Assembly (NCBI RefSeq): GCF_043290135.1
Contig: NC_134700.1
Location: forward strand, 237,740,088 to 237,804,087
Direction of reading: 5' to 3'
Source: Rhipicephalus microplus
Lineage: Eukaryota > Arthropoda > Arachnida > Ixodida > Ixodidae
Length of the DNA stretch: 64,000 nt
The translations under genes were made by a program, and so were the position numbers. This document shows, in pieces, positions 10,984 through 21,826 of this stretch; position 1 is the stretch's first letter, and each line of letters begins with the position of its first letter. The notes beneath the pieces are model-generated. The model made no database searches, was not told the DNA's origin, and was given only the letters and a program-made list of their open reading frames with translations.

Positions 10984-11224
10984 GATGATGTGATTTGTAA
11001 GGTTTAACGTCCCAAAACCACCATATGATTATGAGAGACGCCGTAGTGGAGGGCTCCGGAAATTTTGACCACCTGGGGTTCTTTAACGTGCACCCAAATC
11101 TGAGCACACGGGCCAACAACATTTCCACCTCCATCGGAAATGCAGCCGCCGCAGCCGGGATTCGATCCCGCGACTTGCGGGTCAGCAGCCGAGTACCTTA
11201 GCCACTAAACCACCGCGGCGGGGC
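10984..11224 (-). mobile_element. tRNA-derived SINE (Ruka-like), copy 1
   Basis: Minus-strand copy of the family seen complete at 12836 and 54373. From the right it reads: a tRNA-like head with box A (TGGTTTAGTGGCTAAGG type) and box B (GGGATCGAATCCC), then the conserved body (ttaaagaaccccaggtgg) and a 3' end near 'cctta(c)aaatcacatcatc'. No clean target duplication was found. Confidence 0.85.
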
Positions 11225-12824
11225 AACTTCCGGTCAAGCACTTGCTTCCGATTCTTCGTTTATTAAAACAACGTACTCTTTTTAAAATTAAACTGCTACA
11301 GAATCGATGCTTACGGTTCTAGTTAAGAGTTATTATAGACGCATGCGACACCAGATCACAAGTTTACTTGAGATAGCGGGCCATTTAACAGCAAAGATAA
11401 AAAACGATAATTGAGTGAACGAGTTCAATTAAGCAGATGCTTTTTCTCCTGAGCAGCTTCGAGTTCCCGCATATGCTCCCCACAGAAGCAGAGTTGCGCA
11501 TAGGTCCTCCATCCTCCGTCAAACAAAACACGAACAAACAGCTAAGTTAGGCAAAACTGGGGCTGTGAATTGTTCGATTGCACTTCATGGCAGTGGCTAT
11601 CGTAAGCAATCCTTTTGTTTTGAAATTGCAAATAGGAAAACTCTGACAAAGTCGATGGTCGAGAAATTAAATACAGCGAATCGTTTGTTTTACGTTGTTT
11701 CTGACGTCACACTGTAAAATATAACGTAGGTGGTTCGAGGAAACAAGGACTACAATTGTAACTCGTGTTTTACGAATAACGCGAGCTCACGAGAATATCA
11801 CGCATATCTAGATAGATGCGGGATAACCTAAACACTGGGTAAAGGTCAAAACGTTTATACCGAAAGTGCTCGGGCTGAATCATGCTGCTTAATAGGCGTG
11901 TTAAGTGAATATTCCCACACTGACTCGCGCACAATATTATAGTTCTGTCCCGTTCAAAATTTTCCAACGGCTTCCCAGCCGTTGATAAAATGGGCGCGAA
12001 GTAATACATATCGCATTTGTTACCGTCTACTCTAGCCACACAAATATCACTATAAGACATTTAATCACACTATGTAGTCAGATTTTGAACGTGATGTGTA
12101 CGGGGATGAGTGTTCTGGAACGTACTGAATTACGCTGTAATAACTTAAGTAACTACAACGGCCGACGAGTCTATTGTCACGAGCAATAAGATATACAACA
12201 CTGAATTAACGTTTATTCGATTACTTGGAATGTACTGATATGAGGACTATGCACCTGATTGCCAGACATACATTTCTGCAAGAGCATTTAGTGTAATTAC
12301 ATGTTTCGTTCATTTTTGACAACTACAATTCAGTGTAGGTAATTTCAGTGATCACATTATTCCCGACTCTACACACTGCCCACGTTCAATCAGCAAATCT
12401 GCTTCGAGTGTCGCTTTTTTCTGGCACGCGTTATAAAAGGCAAAGTTTATTATGTACTTTGAAAATACAAGTTGGTATGAGCTGAACATCGACAACTATG
12501 CCTAATAGCTAGCTGAATAAGTCACATATTGAAAAAAAAAAAGCCTTTTCGTTTTGTTTTTGGTTCGTGCAGTAGAGAGCACAGCACTCTGTCATCGTCG
12601 CAGCACTTAGTCACATAAACCGATTCTCGCTAAAAAAGGACCATACGAAACACCAGCACTCGACCAAAGAAAAAAATTTGCACCGTATCTACTCGTTACA
12701 CTGCAAATGTCGTCGAAAGAATATAGTCTTGCGTCTGGAGAGAGTGAACAAAACGTTTATTTGTTGTTCTGCGCAAGAAAATCGGTAAATGGTATTCTGG
12801 AGGCGCTGCGTTAGAGTGCCTCGA
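11225..12824. other. ADAMTS intron H-I, AT-rich part
   Basis: No coding or repeat signal was recognised over 1.6 kb. The short minus-strand ORF at 11770-12060 has no family resemblance and no supporting splice context. Confidence 0.4.
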
Positions 12825-12835
12825 GCGTGAAGCGG

Positions 12836-13074
12836 GCTTCGCCACGGTGGTCTAGTGGCTAAGGTACTCGGCTGCTGACCCGCACGTCGCGGGATCGAAT
12901 CCCGTGCTGCGGCGGCTGCATTTCCGGTGGAGGCGGAAATGTTGTAGGCCCGTGCGCTCAGATTTGCGTGCCCATTAAAGAACCCCAGGTGGTCGAAATT
13001 TGCGGAGCCCTTTACTACGGCGTCTCTCATAATCATATGGCGGTTTTGGGACGTTAAACCCCACATATCAATCG
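12836..13074 (+). mobile_element. tRNA-derived SINE (Ruka-like), copy 2
   Basis: Full-length plus-strand copy. The head carries box A TGGTCTAGTGGCTAAGG and box B GGGATCGAATCCC, then the family body and the 3' end 'acgttaaaccccacatatc'. It is flanked by an 11-bp perfect target duplication GCGTGAAGCGG (12825-12835 and 13075-13085), which fixes both ends and shows insertion by reverse transcription. Confidence 0.95.
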
Positions 13075-13587
13075 GCGTGAAGCGGATACGAACGAGCGCA
13101 TCAAGTCACGTCGCACGTGAGACATGAGCGCTATCCGGCAGTTATCTTGGAAAGCGAAGCGCGCGCGCCCTGCGCGCCCATCTCGGAGGTGATAAGGTGT
13201 AGTACGCAAGGCGACGGGTAGGTGCCACCATCGTGTCACCTTGGCAAAGCGTTGGAAACACTTGCCTTCTCGTGCAAGCGTTGCATGGTCAGCGCAACGT
13301 GACAAACGCTACGATCCTTAGGATTACTTATGTATGCCTTTTCTAGTAAGAGACACACATACGAAATATTGACGTGTTGTTATGGTGCCTCAGATATGCG
13401 CAATATTAACTCTTTAATTGGCAATCGCACAAGTATGAACGCTGAAGCTTGAGCAATACTGTTGGGCGCTGCGGATGGGGTCGGCCGTTTGGAGTATCGT
13501 TTGGCGACTTTGGTGCCAATTAAGGTACCGTTAAGGGCGGACAAACAGACAAATTTATAGCCAGACAGACTGACCAAATTTTTGCGT

Positions 13588-13860
13588 CGCTGCCGCTGGG
13601 AGGCGGCACTCACCAGCGACGAGCTGGCCGACCAGCTTTGGGCCGTCCGGCAAGCTGAAGATGCCGCCCGTGTCCAAGGACTTCAAGCGGTCACCTGAGG
13701 CACCACCATCATAATCGACAGAGTGGGAAAGGAGAGGGGTTAATCCCCTCTTCCCCCACCTCACCCAGTGAAAACTGCCGGACTTTAATATAAACTTCAT
13801 TCATTCATTCATTCATTCATTCATTCATTCATTCATTCATTCATTCATTCATTCATTCAC
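13588..13860 (+). mobile_element. LINE 3' end: last codons plus (ATTC)n tail
   Basis: Codons 13588-13695 encode a peptide with WEAALTSDELADQLWAVRQA and end at TGA (13696-13698). Such a W-E-A-A-L...Q...A-E-D-A-A ending is common at the C-terminus of tick non-LTR retrotransposon proteins (recalled, not searched). About 95 bp of 3' UTR with the text accccatc/cacccagtg type follows. A TTCA tetranucleotide run (13795-13860) forms the tail. It is 5'-truncated at or just before 13588. Confidence 0.65.
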
Positions 13861-14073
13861 TCGAAAGTCCCCAAGAAAGACTATCGTCTTTAATACGGCA
13901 CAGCTGTGGCGGTGGTCAGCGGCACACGCTCGGCTGTGAAGCTGGCTTCCCCTCAAAAGAATGCATTTTGCGCATGTGAGCGCGCTTTGGGGGGTGCGAG
14001 CGGCGAGCTTTATCAAATGCGCAACTCTGCTAACTAATGGTAGCATATAGACCTATACTTTGCAAACAGTGGC

Positions 14074-15673
14074 AGGCGCCGTCGACATAATGAGGCGCTA
14101 GCAGCCACGTCGCACCGCATAGGCTACGCGTAGGAGGCTCATCGGTATGGTTCTGTTTGGCGTTGCATAATATGTTGCCAGATTGAGAGTATCAATGTTG
14201 CCAGACTGCCGCCAAATTTGGTAGAGACATTTGCCCCTGTAGTTGTGGTTTCCTCGCGAGAGTTTCGTGTCATCCGCGGTGCATTTTGCGAGTGCATGAG
14301 CGATGCTGGCCGTTTTAATTAACGGAATGAACCGCGCCTTGCAGACGTTGGGGCGCGTTCTCTTGCTGTGTGCGCAGCTGTGCAATCAAGAGATCGTGTC
14401 TCAGAGTTAGGGAATCAACGACGCGTCGTCCGCCGTGCATTTCACGAGTGCAATGAACTTGTCCGCGAGTGTGTGTGCGACGTAATTAACGCAATGAACC
14501 GCACGTTCTCTTGTTGTGTGCGCAGCTGTGCAATTAAGAGATCGCGTCTCAGTATTAGGGACGACGGAGAAAACTAAATAGAGTCGTAGCAGGCGGTGCG
14601 CTGCTGCCCCCCCCCCCCCTTCTTTTTTTTTCCACAGCTGATCGTGCCGCGTCGACCGCGTGCCACGACGGGAACGCTACGCTTCCCCTAGCTGTGTCAG
14701 CACAAGACATCCTTCAAACTCGTGTACATGTGAGGAATAAACGTCCCAAGGCTCGCTAATTGGGGTACATCGGGTATTCTACAGCTATATACGCCTGGAA
14801 GGCTGCTTTATCGACGCAGTTGGAGCGAATTAAGTGCAAATTGCGCGTACCCGTAAATAGGACCCCACCGACCAGCCACCGCCGCTTGCAGGGCCCCACC
14901 CGCAATAAGCACAAACAACCAAAATTCCAAACAATGAATGCTTATGCGGGGTCCCATTTACAGGTACGCGCGAGTCACGCTTTAATTCGCTCCAACTGCG
15001 TCGATAAAGCAGCCTTACAGGCGTATATAGCTGTAGCATATCCGACGTACCCCGATTAGCCAGCCTTGGGACGTTTATTCCTCACATGTGCACGAGTCCG
15101 AACGATGTCTTGTGCTGACACAGCTAGGGGAAGCGTAGCGTCCGCGTCGTGGCACGCGGTCGACGCGCCACTATCAGCTGTGAAAAAAAAAGAAGGGGGG
15201 GGGGGGGGGGGGCAGCGCACCGCCTGCTGCGACTCTATTTAGCTTTCCCCGTCGTCCCTAATATTGAGACGCGATCTCTTAATTGCACAGCCGCGCACAC
15301 AGCACGAGAACGCACCGCGACTTCTGGAACACTCGTTTTACGCTCATTTTGGTAATTAAAACGGCCAACGTAGCTCACGCACTCGTAAATTCACCACGAA
15401 CGACACCAAACCCTCACGGAGAAGCCACAACTACAGGGGCAAACTTATTCACTAAATTTGGTGGCAGTCTGGCAACAACCACTCCAAAGTCTGGCAACTG
15501 ACCTATGCAACGCCAAACAGAACCTTGCCGGCTCATCCGACACGCTGTGCTCGAAGGCAGCTTAGCAGCTGCTGTGACAGTTGTCACGTGATCATAGAGT
15601 CGATCGCTTAGGACGGGGCGGAGCGTAAGTGCCGCGACGTCGCTACAAGTTCCCCAGTATGTCGACGGCGCCT
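14074..15673. mobile_element. 1.6 kb foldback element with near-complete inverted arms
   Basis: The outer ends are inverted copies of AGGCGCCGTCGACATA (14074-14089 and 15658-15673). Long arms are collinear in reverse: gttctgtttggcgttgcat at 14152 against its complement near 15510; the CCCTAxTxxTGAGACGCGATCTCTTAATTGC stretch near 14530 and 15260; poly-C/poly-G tracts at 14607 and 15195; 'ctgtgtcagcacaagaca' at 14691 against 15105; and 'ctgctttatcgacgcagttg' at 14803 against 15000. The arms meet across a spacer of under about 100 bp near 14865-14960. The left arm has an internal ~150 bp duplication, so the arms are unequal. Short ORFs are incidental. Confidence 0.85.
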
Positions 15674-15687
15674 AACCCTCTTTACAA

Positions 15688-16010
15688 TCACCATCATCAT
15701 CATCAGCTTGACTACATCCACTGCAGGACAAAGCCCTCATGTTCCGCCAGTCAACTCGGTCCTGTGCTTGCTGCTACCACCTTATACCCGCAAACTTCCT
15801 AATCTCATCTGCCCACCTAACTTTCTGTCTCCCCCTAACCCGCTTGCTTTCTATGGCAATCCAGTCAGTTACCCTTAATGACCAGCGGTTATCCTGTCTA
15901 CGCGTTACATGCCCGGCCCATGTCCATTTCTTCTTGATTTCAACTATGATATCCTTAACCCAGGTTTCTTCCCTGATCTAATCTGCTATCTTCTTGTCCC
16001 GTAAGGTGCG
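15688..16010 (-). mobile_element. 5'-truncated RTE-type LINE 3' end
   Basis: Reverse complement of 61.05-61.37 kb. From the right it encodes the C-terminal region with a WTWAGHVAR-like stretch, then KxTWxDEIxKFAGxxW, and ends in the 'gcagtggatgtagtcaagctg' terminus (written here with the local substitutions) and a (TGATGA) tail at 15690-15710. The plus-strand ORF 15739-15981 is its antisense shadow. Confidence 0.85.
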
Positions 16011-16361
16011 GCCTCACTGGTGACCACTGCAGGTAGTAACGCACTCCCTCACCACAGAAGGATCGGTCACCCTGGTGCAGTATCTGGCCACTACCTCCCA
16101 CATGCATACGTAAATTAACCCACAAACTTATAGTAGGTCTATACAGTGTGGAGCAGCTAGAGCAGCTTAGAGTGCCTCGATGCGCGCGCCCCCGCTTAGA
16201 GTGGTGTCAGCTTTTGCAAGGGCAGATGCCGCCGCCTCGGCTTCGGCGCCAGCGCGACCGCCATTTTGGCGCCTCCGGCCGGTAGTTCGTGCTTGGCGTG
16301 TGAGGTGTTGTTGGGCAGTGTTCATTCCCTTACAGTTTTATGCACCCATCTCCGCATCACC
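16011..16361 (+). promoter_or_regulatory. Upstream region of the nested THAP gene
   Basis: From about 16160 the sequence becomes GC- and CpG-rich up to the THAP start codon at 16362, which fits a TATA-less promoter and 5' UTR. Upstream ATGs at 16180 (other frame) and 16266 (same frame) exist. I chose 16362 because MPGCCVPQC begins the THAP domain exactly as in other THAP proteins. The transcription start is not determined. Confidence 0.35.
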
Positions 16362-16514
16362 ATGCCCGGCTGCTGCGTGCCGCAGTGCTCGAATCACTCG
16401 AGAAACGAATGGAAGTTGTACCGGTTTCCAAGAGACCCAAAAAGAAGGCTTCTTTGGACCGTTAAAATCAAACGAGACAAGTGGCAACCGACTGATACGT
16501 CGCACGTATGCAGC
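16362..16514 (+). CDS. THAP/P-transposase-derived gene, exon 1: THAP zinc finger
   Basis: 51 codons from ATG to donor AGC|gtaagt (phase 0). The peptide opens MPGCCVPQCSN and contains KLYRFPRDPKRRLLW and the conserved tryptophan in RDKW. It ends HVCS, supplying three of the four C2CH zinc ligands (Cys5, Cys9, Cys50). THAP domains bind DNA in P-element transposase and in domesticated host factors. The gene lies inside an ADAMTS intron on the opposite strand. The frame continues past the donor only briefly. Confidence 0.9.
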
Positions 16515-17965
16515 GTAAGTAAACATTTTTTTTTTTTAGTGCGTCGTATTCTGACTGGTCAGCATTATTTAGGGCGCCGTTGTTTTTTATTTAGGTGCGC
16601 AATGTAAACGCAGGACAGCCAAACGTCGTGCAGGGTACTGTGCGGCGTGCTCGTGTTAAAAGATCACGCTTTAAGAAAATGCGTCAAGTACGGGGGCTTC
16701 GGAAGCCCCCGTGTCGATAACATTTCATGCTGGTTCAAGGGCCTCGAGTGTGCTACTACATTCATAGGAATTGCGACTAGTTTCAGTGCCCTTGCACGGG
16801 AAAGTGTTGCCTTGGCAGCAGCGTTGTGAAATCCTTCCCACCCCCTACCCGAGGCTGTTAATTTCGTGCACTGCGCTTCGCAGCTATTTTGCTCGCGAGA
16901 CCGGCTGCCGCTGTCGTGACCGTCCGCCTCGCAGCCCGAAGACAGACTTCGTGAAATTGCCGTACTCGCTCGCCAACTCGCCCCGACAGCGTACGCGTCG
17001 ACCGGGTGCTGGCGGAGTTGAGCTGAACGAAAAGTAGGCAAGAGATGGGGACGCAGGAGGTGTAGTTAAACAGATGAGAATTTAGAAAGTGGAGGAGGGA
17101 GAAAATTATATGCAAGGGCAGAAAACGGGGAGTGAGTTCAGGCCGCGTGCCGGCGAGCGAGTACGGAAATCTGACGGCGCCTGACTGCTGCCGAACTTCA
17201 AGAGTACGGCACGTAGAGTTCACGTAATTCACATAAGAGGAAATTGGACGTGAAATGCGCGCATATGGCCTCGCAGGGAATTAACATAGGCTCGGGTGCG
17301 TGGTAGGGGGATTTCACAACGCTTACGAGGCCTGCCCATGTTTATTCGTGCACGCGTTGGCACTGATCGGTCGAAATTTGAACGCCTCTTGTGAAATCAA
17401 GCCGTTTGAACATAAACATGCTGTTCCTGCGAAAAACTCGTAATATTACGAGGCCGGACTTCTGCCCGTCTTGTGTGTATCGTCGTATGTATACTTGGGA
17501 ATCAGGAACACTTCAGTGACGAACAAAACAAGCGCTGTTACGGAGTGTTGTCATTTTTACTTGACAAATAAATTCGATTGCACTGGGAACTTGGAGGCTT
17601 GGGTACAAAGCTTTCGATAGAACGAAATCTGTAACGCTCGCTATAAAATCAGACCTGGTCCTTTGTGGGCACAATAGACTAATATTTTATTCACATGAAT
17701 TCAGGAATCCTTACAGATCTTCAGTGCGAAAATTGAAAGGGTTATTATAACAGCAGGCTGGGTCTATGATCGCGCTCACTGAAGTGGCTTACGTGAAAGC
17801 GCGCGTGAGCTCAATTAGTTTCCTTCTTTTTGTGCTTCAAAGTTGCTGCTAGTTCCTGCTGCGAATCATACTGAATGCATACATGAAATCTTGTTTATTG
17901 ACAGTGACAGACATTCGTTTTTCTTCTGCCAGTGTGTTAATTTTTAATTCTGGTTTTATTTGCAG

Positions 17966-18059
17966 GCTCACTTTGAAGAGAACAACTATGAGCAACATCG
18001 TGCGGATGGCTGGAAGAAGTTGAAACCAAATGCCGTCCCAACTTTGTTCACATTCAAAC
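17966..18059 (+). CDS. THAP gene, exon 2: rest of THAP domain
   Basis: The acceptor tttgcag|GCT and donor AAAC|gtaaga fix a 94 bp exon in phase 0, ending in phase 1. It encodes AHFEENNYEQ...GWKKLKPNAVPTLFTF. The His of AHF is the fourth zinc ligand (CxxH formed across the splice), and LKPNAVPTLF is the signature AVPTIF motif closing the THAP domain. The exon is too short to stand out as an ORF. Confidence 0.9.
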
Positions 18060-19104
18060 GTAAGATTGAACTTTTTTCTTGCATTACATAAAGCAGCACC
18101 AGTTGCAAGTACTCTATGTACCTGGGATTTCTACAAAGCTAACACCAAATAGGTCCTCATATGCTGCGTCCACATTAGTGCATAAATTCTGGAAATGCAG
18201 TCACGGACAAAGCTAGGAAATGCGAACACAAAAATGTGAACCAGACCACGCAAAATCGAAAAATACTGCTAATATTAGACGGTCAAATAATGGCACGCTA
18301 TTAGTGCGTTTGGAAAGCTACATTTCCCAACTTTGTTTTTGTGATTACGTTGCATTACTTTGACTTGCATGTAAAAAAAAATTGCGATACTTGAGTGTTG
18401 TGGTTTATATTTCTTGTTTGCATTTTTTGGTCATGACTGTATATACGTCTGGATTTCAGTGTTTACAGGCATGACCCACTGCACAACAGTTTTCCGCTAC
18501 TTAGCACACGGTCGTGTACTGCTAGGATGTCAGGTGCAGTGGCTATGTTATTTACAAAGGGGGAAAACGGAAACCATTATGTATACGAGATCCACGATGC
18601 ACGAGCCCCCACTACAGTGCGCCTCATTACCTGTGTTGCGTTGGCGTGTTAAGTTTGAAAAAAAAAAAAACTGCACTCTTTCCTGTCTCTCTTGTTTTTT
18701 TTCTTCATGTTTGTGCAGCAATTCAATTTTTCAAGTATGAACCAACTAGTCTGCAAAAAAGTATTGCGTGTTAAGCCCTACAATCAAATAATCAATAAAC
18801 TGCATAGGGAGCAAATGTCAGTTGAGCCCTCCACAACGGCGCACACGTGTAGCTCTGGCATATGAAGCTCCAATTTGAATTAGAGCCATTTATTGTGGGG
18901 AGAAATTTTGAGCACAATTTAATTATGGTATTTTAAGACCTTCCCCTATCCCTTGTGGAAAGGGCGGGGGAAGGACAAGTGTCTTCCTCACGTCAATAAC
19001 TAAGCCGGTATCTGCTGCATGTGTTACATTTGTAAAATTAACAAGCTAGACATGAACTGGCATTGCTTGAATATGTTCATGAATACATACATTTCTGCTT
19101 GCAG

Positions 19105-19961
19105 CACTGCCTAAGGAACGAAAGCCACCAAAAGAAAGAACTGTGCCTGCACCCTCCAGCAACGAGACCAACAAATCTCCTCCTGGTCTGCGTCAATATC
19201 CAGCTGCAGTTAAAACTACCCTAGAGACCCCACAAAACCACGCCGTTCCTGAATCTACACGGCAAGGAACATCGTGTTATGGGCACGACACCATGGAAGT
19301 TGACGACGCCGTTGTTGAACTGTCAGCGAACACTAGTGATGCAGATTCAAGAGAAGTTAATGCAGCGGCTGGTGAGACATCAAATTCTACTGCAGAATCA
19401 GCAGAACTGAAGAAGAAGCTTGCTGACCTTACAAGAAAGTACTCTGAACTTCAGCAACATCATGACACAGCCAAGAACACCATTAGTGGTCTCAAGAAAA
19501 AAGTGCAAAAACTCGAGACTGAGGCAACAAATATTTCGCAAAATATGAAATTTCTCAACGACGATCAAGTACGCGCTCTCTCAAGGAGCAGCAGCTTGGG
19601 GAACTCTTGGTCTCCGCACACTGTCAAGCAAGGCCTTCAAATTAAGTTTGCTTGTGGAACAACCGGATATGAAACTTTGAGAAAAATGGGATATCCTCTC
19701 CCATCCAAAAGAACGCTCGCACAGAGGATTCAAAATTTGAAGTTTCTCCCAGGCGTTCTTCACGAAGTGATAGACGTTATGAAATGCAAAGCCGAGACCA
19801 TGGAGGATGTAGAAAAGGACTGCGTCCTTTTTTTGGATGAAATGGAGATAGTGCCGGGGTTTGAGCTAGATCGGGCTGAAGACGCACTTCTGGTACCTGG
19901 TGGACCTGCTATCCCAGGGGAAGGAAGCCTGCGTCGAGAAGGAAGCTCAAGAAATCGATGA
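19105..19961 (+). CDS. THAP gene, exon 3: linker, coiled coil, start of transposase domain
   Basis: The acceptor cttgcag|CA joins in phase 1. The exon runs to TGA at 19959-19961, giving a 367-residue product with exons 1 and 2. After a Ser/Thr/Pro-rich linker, residues ~183-226 form a Lys/Leu-rich coiled coil (ELKKKLADL...VQKLE). Next come GYETLRKMGYPLPSKRTLAQ and LPGVLHEV, typical of the helix-turn-helix part of P-element-like transposases. LFLDEMEI follows at ~329-336, whose Asp is the likely first catalytic residue of the RNase H-like fold. About 15 residues later the family similarity stops and a short Gly/Ser/Arg-rich tail ends the frame. The catalytic core (GTP-binding insertion, remaining acidic residues) is absent. 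Probable DNA-binding, transposition-incompetent protein. Confidence 0.8.
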
Positions 19962-20460
19962 TTCAGAGATTTTGTTCATCGAAGGATTGTCGTCCACAGA
20001 ATGCAGTATTCTCTTTTACCTAGGAGGATTTATTTTGAAGGGAATTTTGGCATCTGTGAAGTGCGCAAAATGCAAAGATGCTCTCCTTGGAACTGCCAAC
20101 GACGAGCATGCTTCGCTGACAGCACTGAAAGAGTACGTTTCAGATGGAGGCAACGTCATCTACCCCAGCAAGGGAGTTATGAAAGCCTTGATAGACTATG
20201 AGGAGCATTTTGCTGCCATAAACTCTTGGTGCACGGACAAAGTAGTCACGATGAAGTCGCCGCTTCGTTCACTCACCGCATACCTAAACAAGGTGCACCG
20301 CCGCAGCTTGTGTGTATGCGCGGAGCACGAGGACAGTATATACCGACTGCTCACAGAGAGGTACGCAAGAATAAGGCTGCGCATTCACCTTCGGCAGGTT
20401 CCAGTCGGGAGTTGCAATGGACATGCAAGCAAAACATGTGCCGGCGTCAACCTCTCATGA
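19900..20460 (+). pseudogene. P-type transposase C-terminal part, out of frame
   Basis: This frame overlaps the end of exon 3 by 62 bp but is shifted. It encodes ECSILFYLGGFILKGIL, then C-x2-C (CAKC), LKEYVSDGGNVIYPSKGVM and a final RLLTERYARIRLRIHL. These are the usual landmarks of the C-terminal end of THAP-type transposases, where YxxGxxxK and CxxC precede a stretch ending in a helix. It is intact to its stop. Either it is the remnant left after an internal deletion joined it to the N-terminal part out of frame, or a one-base change separates it. A 25-nt gt...ag segment (19893-19917) would restore the frame if skipped, but that is far too short for an ordinary intron. Confidence 0.7.
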
Positions 20461-20631
20461 GAAATGGACACGCCAAGATAAGCTGTATGCTTAAAAGGTT
20501 TCGGCTCACGTGGGCATGCTTTTGACTCTTGCGTTTTTTATTTTTAAACATTTCATGTCGTACTGCATTTGGTTTGTCTTGTATCTGACTTTGATTTTCA
20601 CTAGTGGGACAACGCAGCATTAAGGCGCACA

Positions 20632-20637
20632 AATAAA
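20632..20637 (+). promoter_or_regulatory. Polyadenylation signal for THAP gene
   Basis: AATAAA lies 172 bp after the stop of the second transposase frame (20460), on the gene's strand. Confidence 0.5.
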
Positions 20638-21561
20638 TGGCCTGTTCACTGAAATCGTGGGTGTCGTTTCATAAAGGTACACTGGTAAAGCATGTTACTC
20701 TCGGGTATGCTGCCTGCACAGTGCATGAAATGGTGAGGCAGGGGAAGGTGGTACCGAATGTCAGATAATGTGTGTGTGTGTGCGTGTGCGTGTGTGTGTT
20801 ATATATACACACACACGCAAGTATATAAAGTACAGCGATTCCTGCCTTTGCTATTCGGCTGATTCACAAAGACCCAAATATTGCATTCCTTTCAGCAAGC
20901 GTAGTAATAAAAGTTCATGCGCCCCTCCGTCTTAACGACGACAACGGTTTAACGCGAATCTTTCTGGTGTGGGAGTTCGTGGCTCATTTCATTCAGTCTA
21001 TGTCAGCCCCTGGCGCATTGTACAAGCACAGGCCACCAGTTTGTATGACGTGCGTTGTTCCATTTAACAATTAGGCAACAACAGCACTAAGAGGTGTCCA
21101 AGTTGCACCAAAAAAAAAAAGCTCGCCAACGAGTACTTCTTTCCTACCATACGTGAGCACCGCAAGCGGTAATGCGCTTCGCATGCTGCCCCACTACGGC
21201 AGGAGCCGTAATGGCGGCCGTCGTAGCAGACAACGCGGCTGTCCTCACCCTCAGCGGAGCGCGCGGGCATCAAGGCACCCTAGAGCAGCTAGCATCGTCG
21301 CGGCACCTGGTGGAACACACCTCAACCACGCGCATTTTTCCGCATGGGATCTGAGATACGCTGCGGCCGGGCGACGAAACGCAAGGTGGTTACCCAAGAA
21401 ATAAACCAGAGAGCAAGAACGCTGACGAGCGAGTGCCATTACCATACACCTAAGTCAAAACTTGTGGTCGCAAGCAATTTTTTTTAATTGGTTTTGCATC
21501 AGGTAATTTCGTCGCGAAAATAAAGCACCGGTTACTACAGGTGAACGTTGCTAGCGCGGAC
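20638..21561. other. No gene recognised
   Basis: Contains an imperfect (TG)n/(TA)n/(CA)n tract at about 20769-20818 that is self-complementary. A GC-rich stretch lies at 21150-21410 whose short ORFs on both strands lack family resemblance. I looked for a right-hand terminal repeat of the THAP transposon here and could not identify one. Confidence 0.4.
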
Positions 21562-21573
21562 ACAGAATAAGCT

Positions 21574-21814
21574 TGATTGATATGTGGGGTTTAACGTCCC
21601 AAAACCACCATTTGATTATGAGAGACGCCGTAGTGGAGGGCTCCGGAAATTTCGACCACCTGGGGTTCTTTAACGTGCACTCATATCTGAGCACACGGGC
21701 CTACAACATTTCCGCCTTCATCGGAAATGCAGCCGCCGCAGCCGGGATGCGAACCCGCGACCTGCGAGTCAGCAGCCGAGTACCTTAGCCACTAGACCAC
21801 CGCGGCGGGGCGAT
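21574..21814 (-). mobile_element. tRNA-derived SINE (Ruka-like), copy 3
   Basis: Complete minus-strand copy bounded by a 12-bp perfect target duplication ACAGAATAAGCT (21562-21573 and 21815-21826). The head with boxes A and B is at the right end and the 'gatatgtggggtttaacg' terminus at the left. The plus-strand ORF over it is antisense. Confidence 0.95.
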
Positions 21815-21826
21815 ACAGAATAAGCT

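Noticed and set aside
12838..12912. Apparent tRNA gene with good A and B boxes
   Set aside because: It is the head of the SINE, repeated at several places; cloverleaf pairing is incomplete.
15739..15981. 80-residue ORF similar to minus-strand ORF 60963-61304
   Set aside because: Both are antisense to the same RTE LINE coding region.
19893..19917. A gt...ag mini-intron that would fuse the two transposase frames
   Set aside because: 25 nt is far below the size of known spliceosomal introns in arthropods; deletion or frameshift is more likely.
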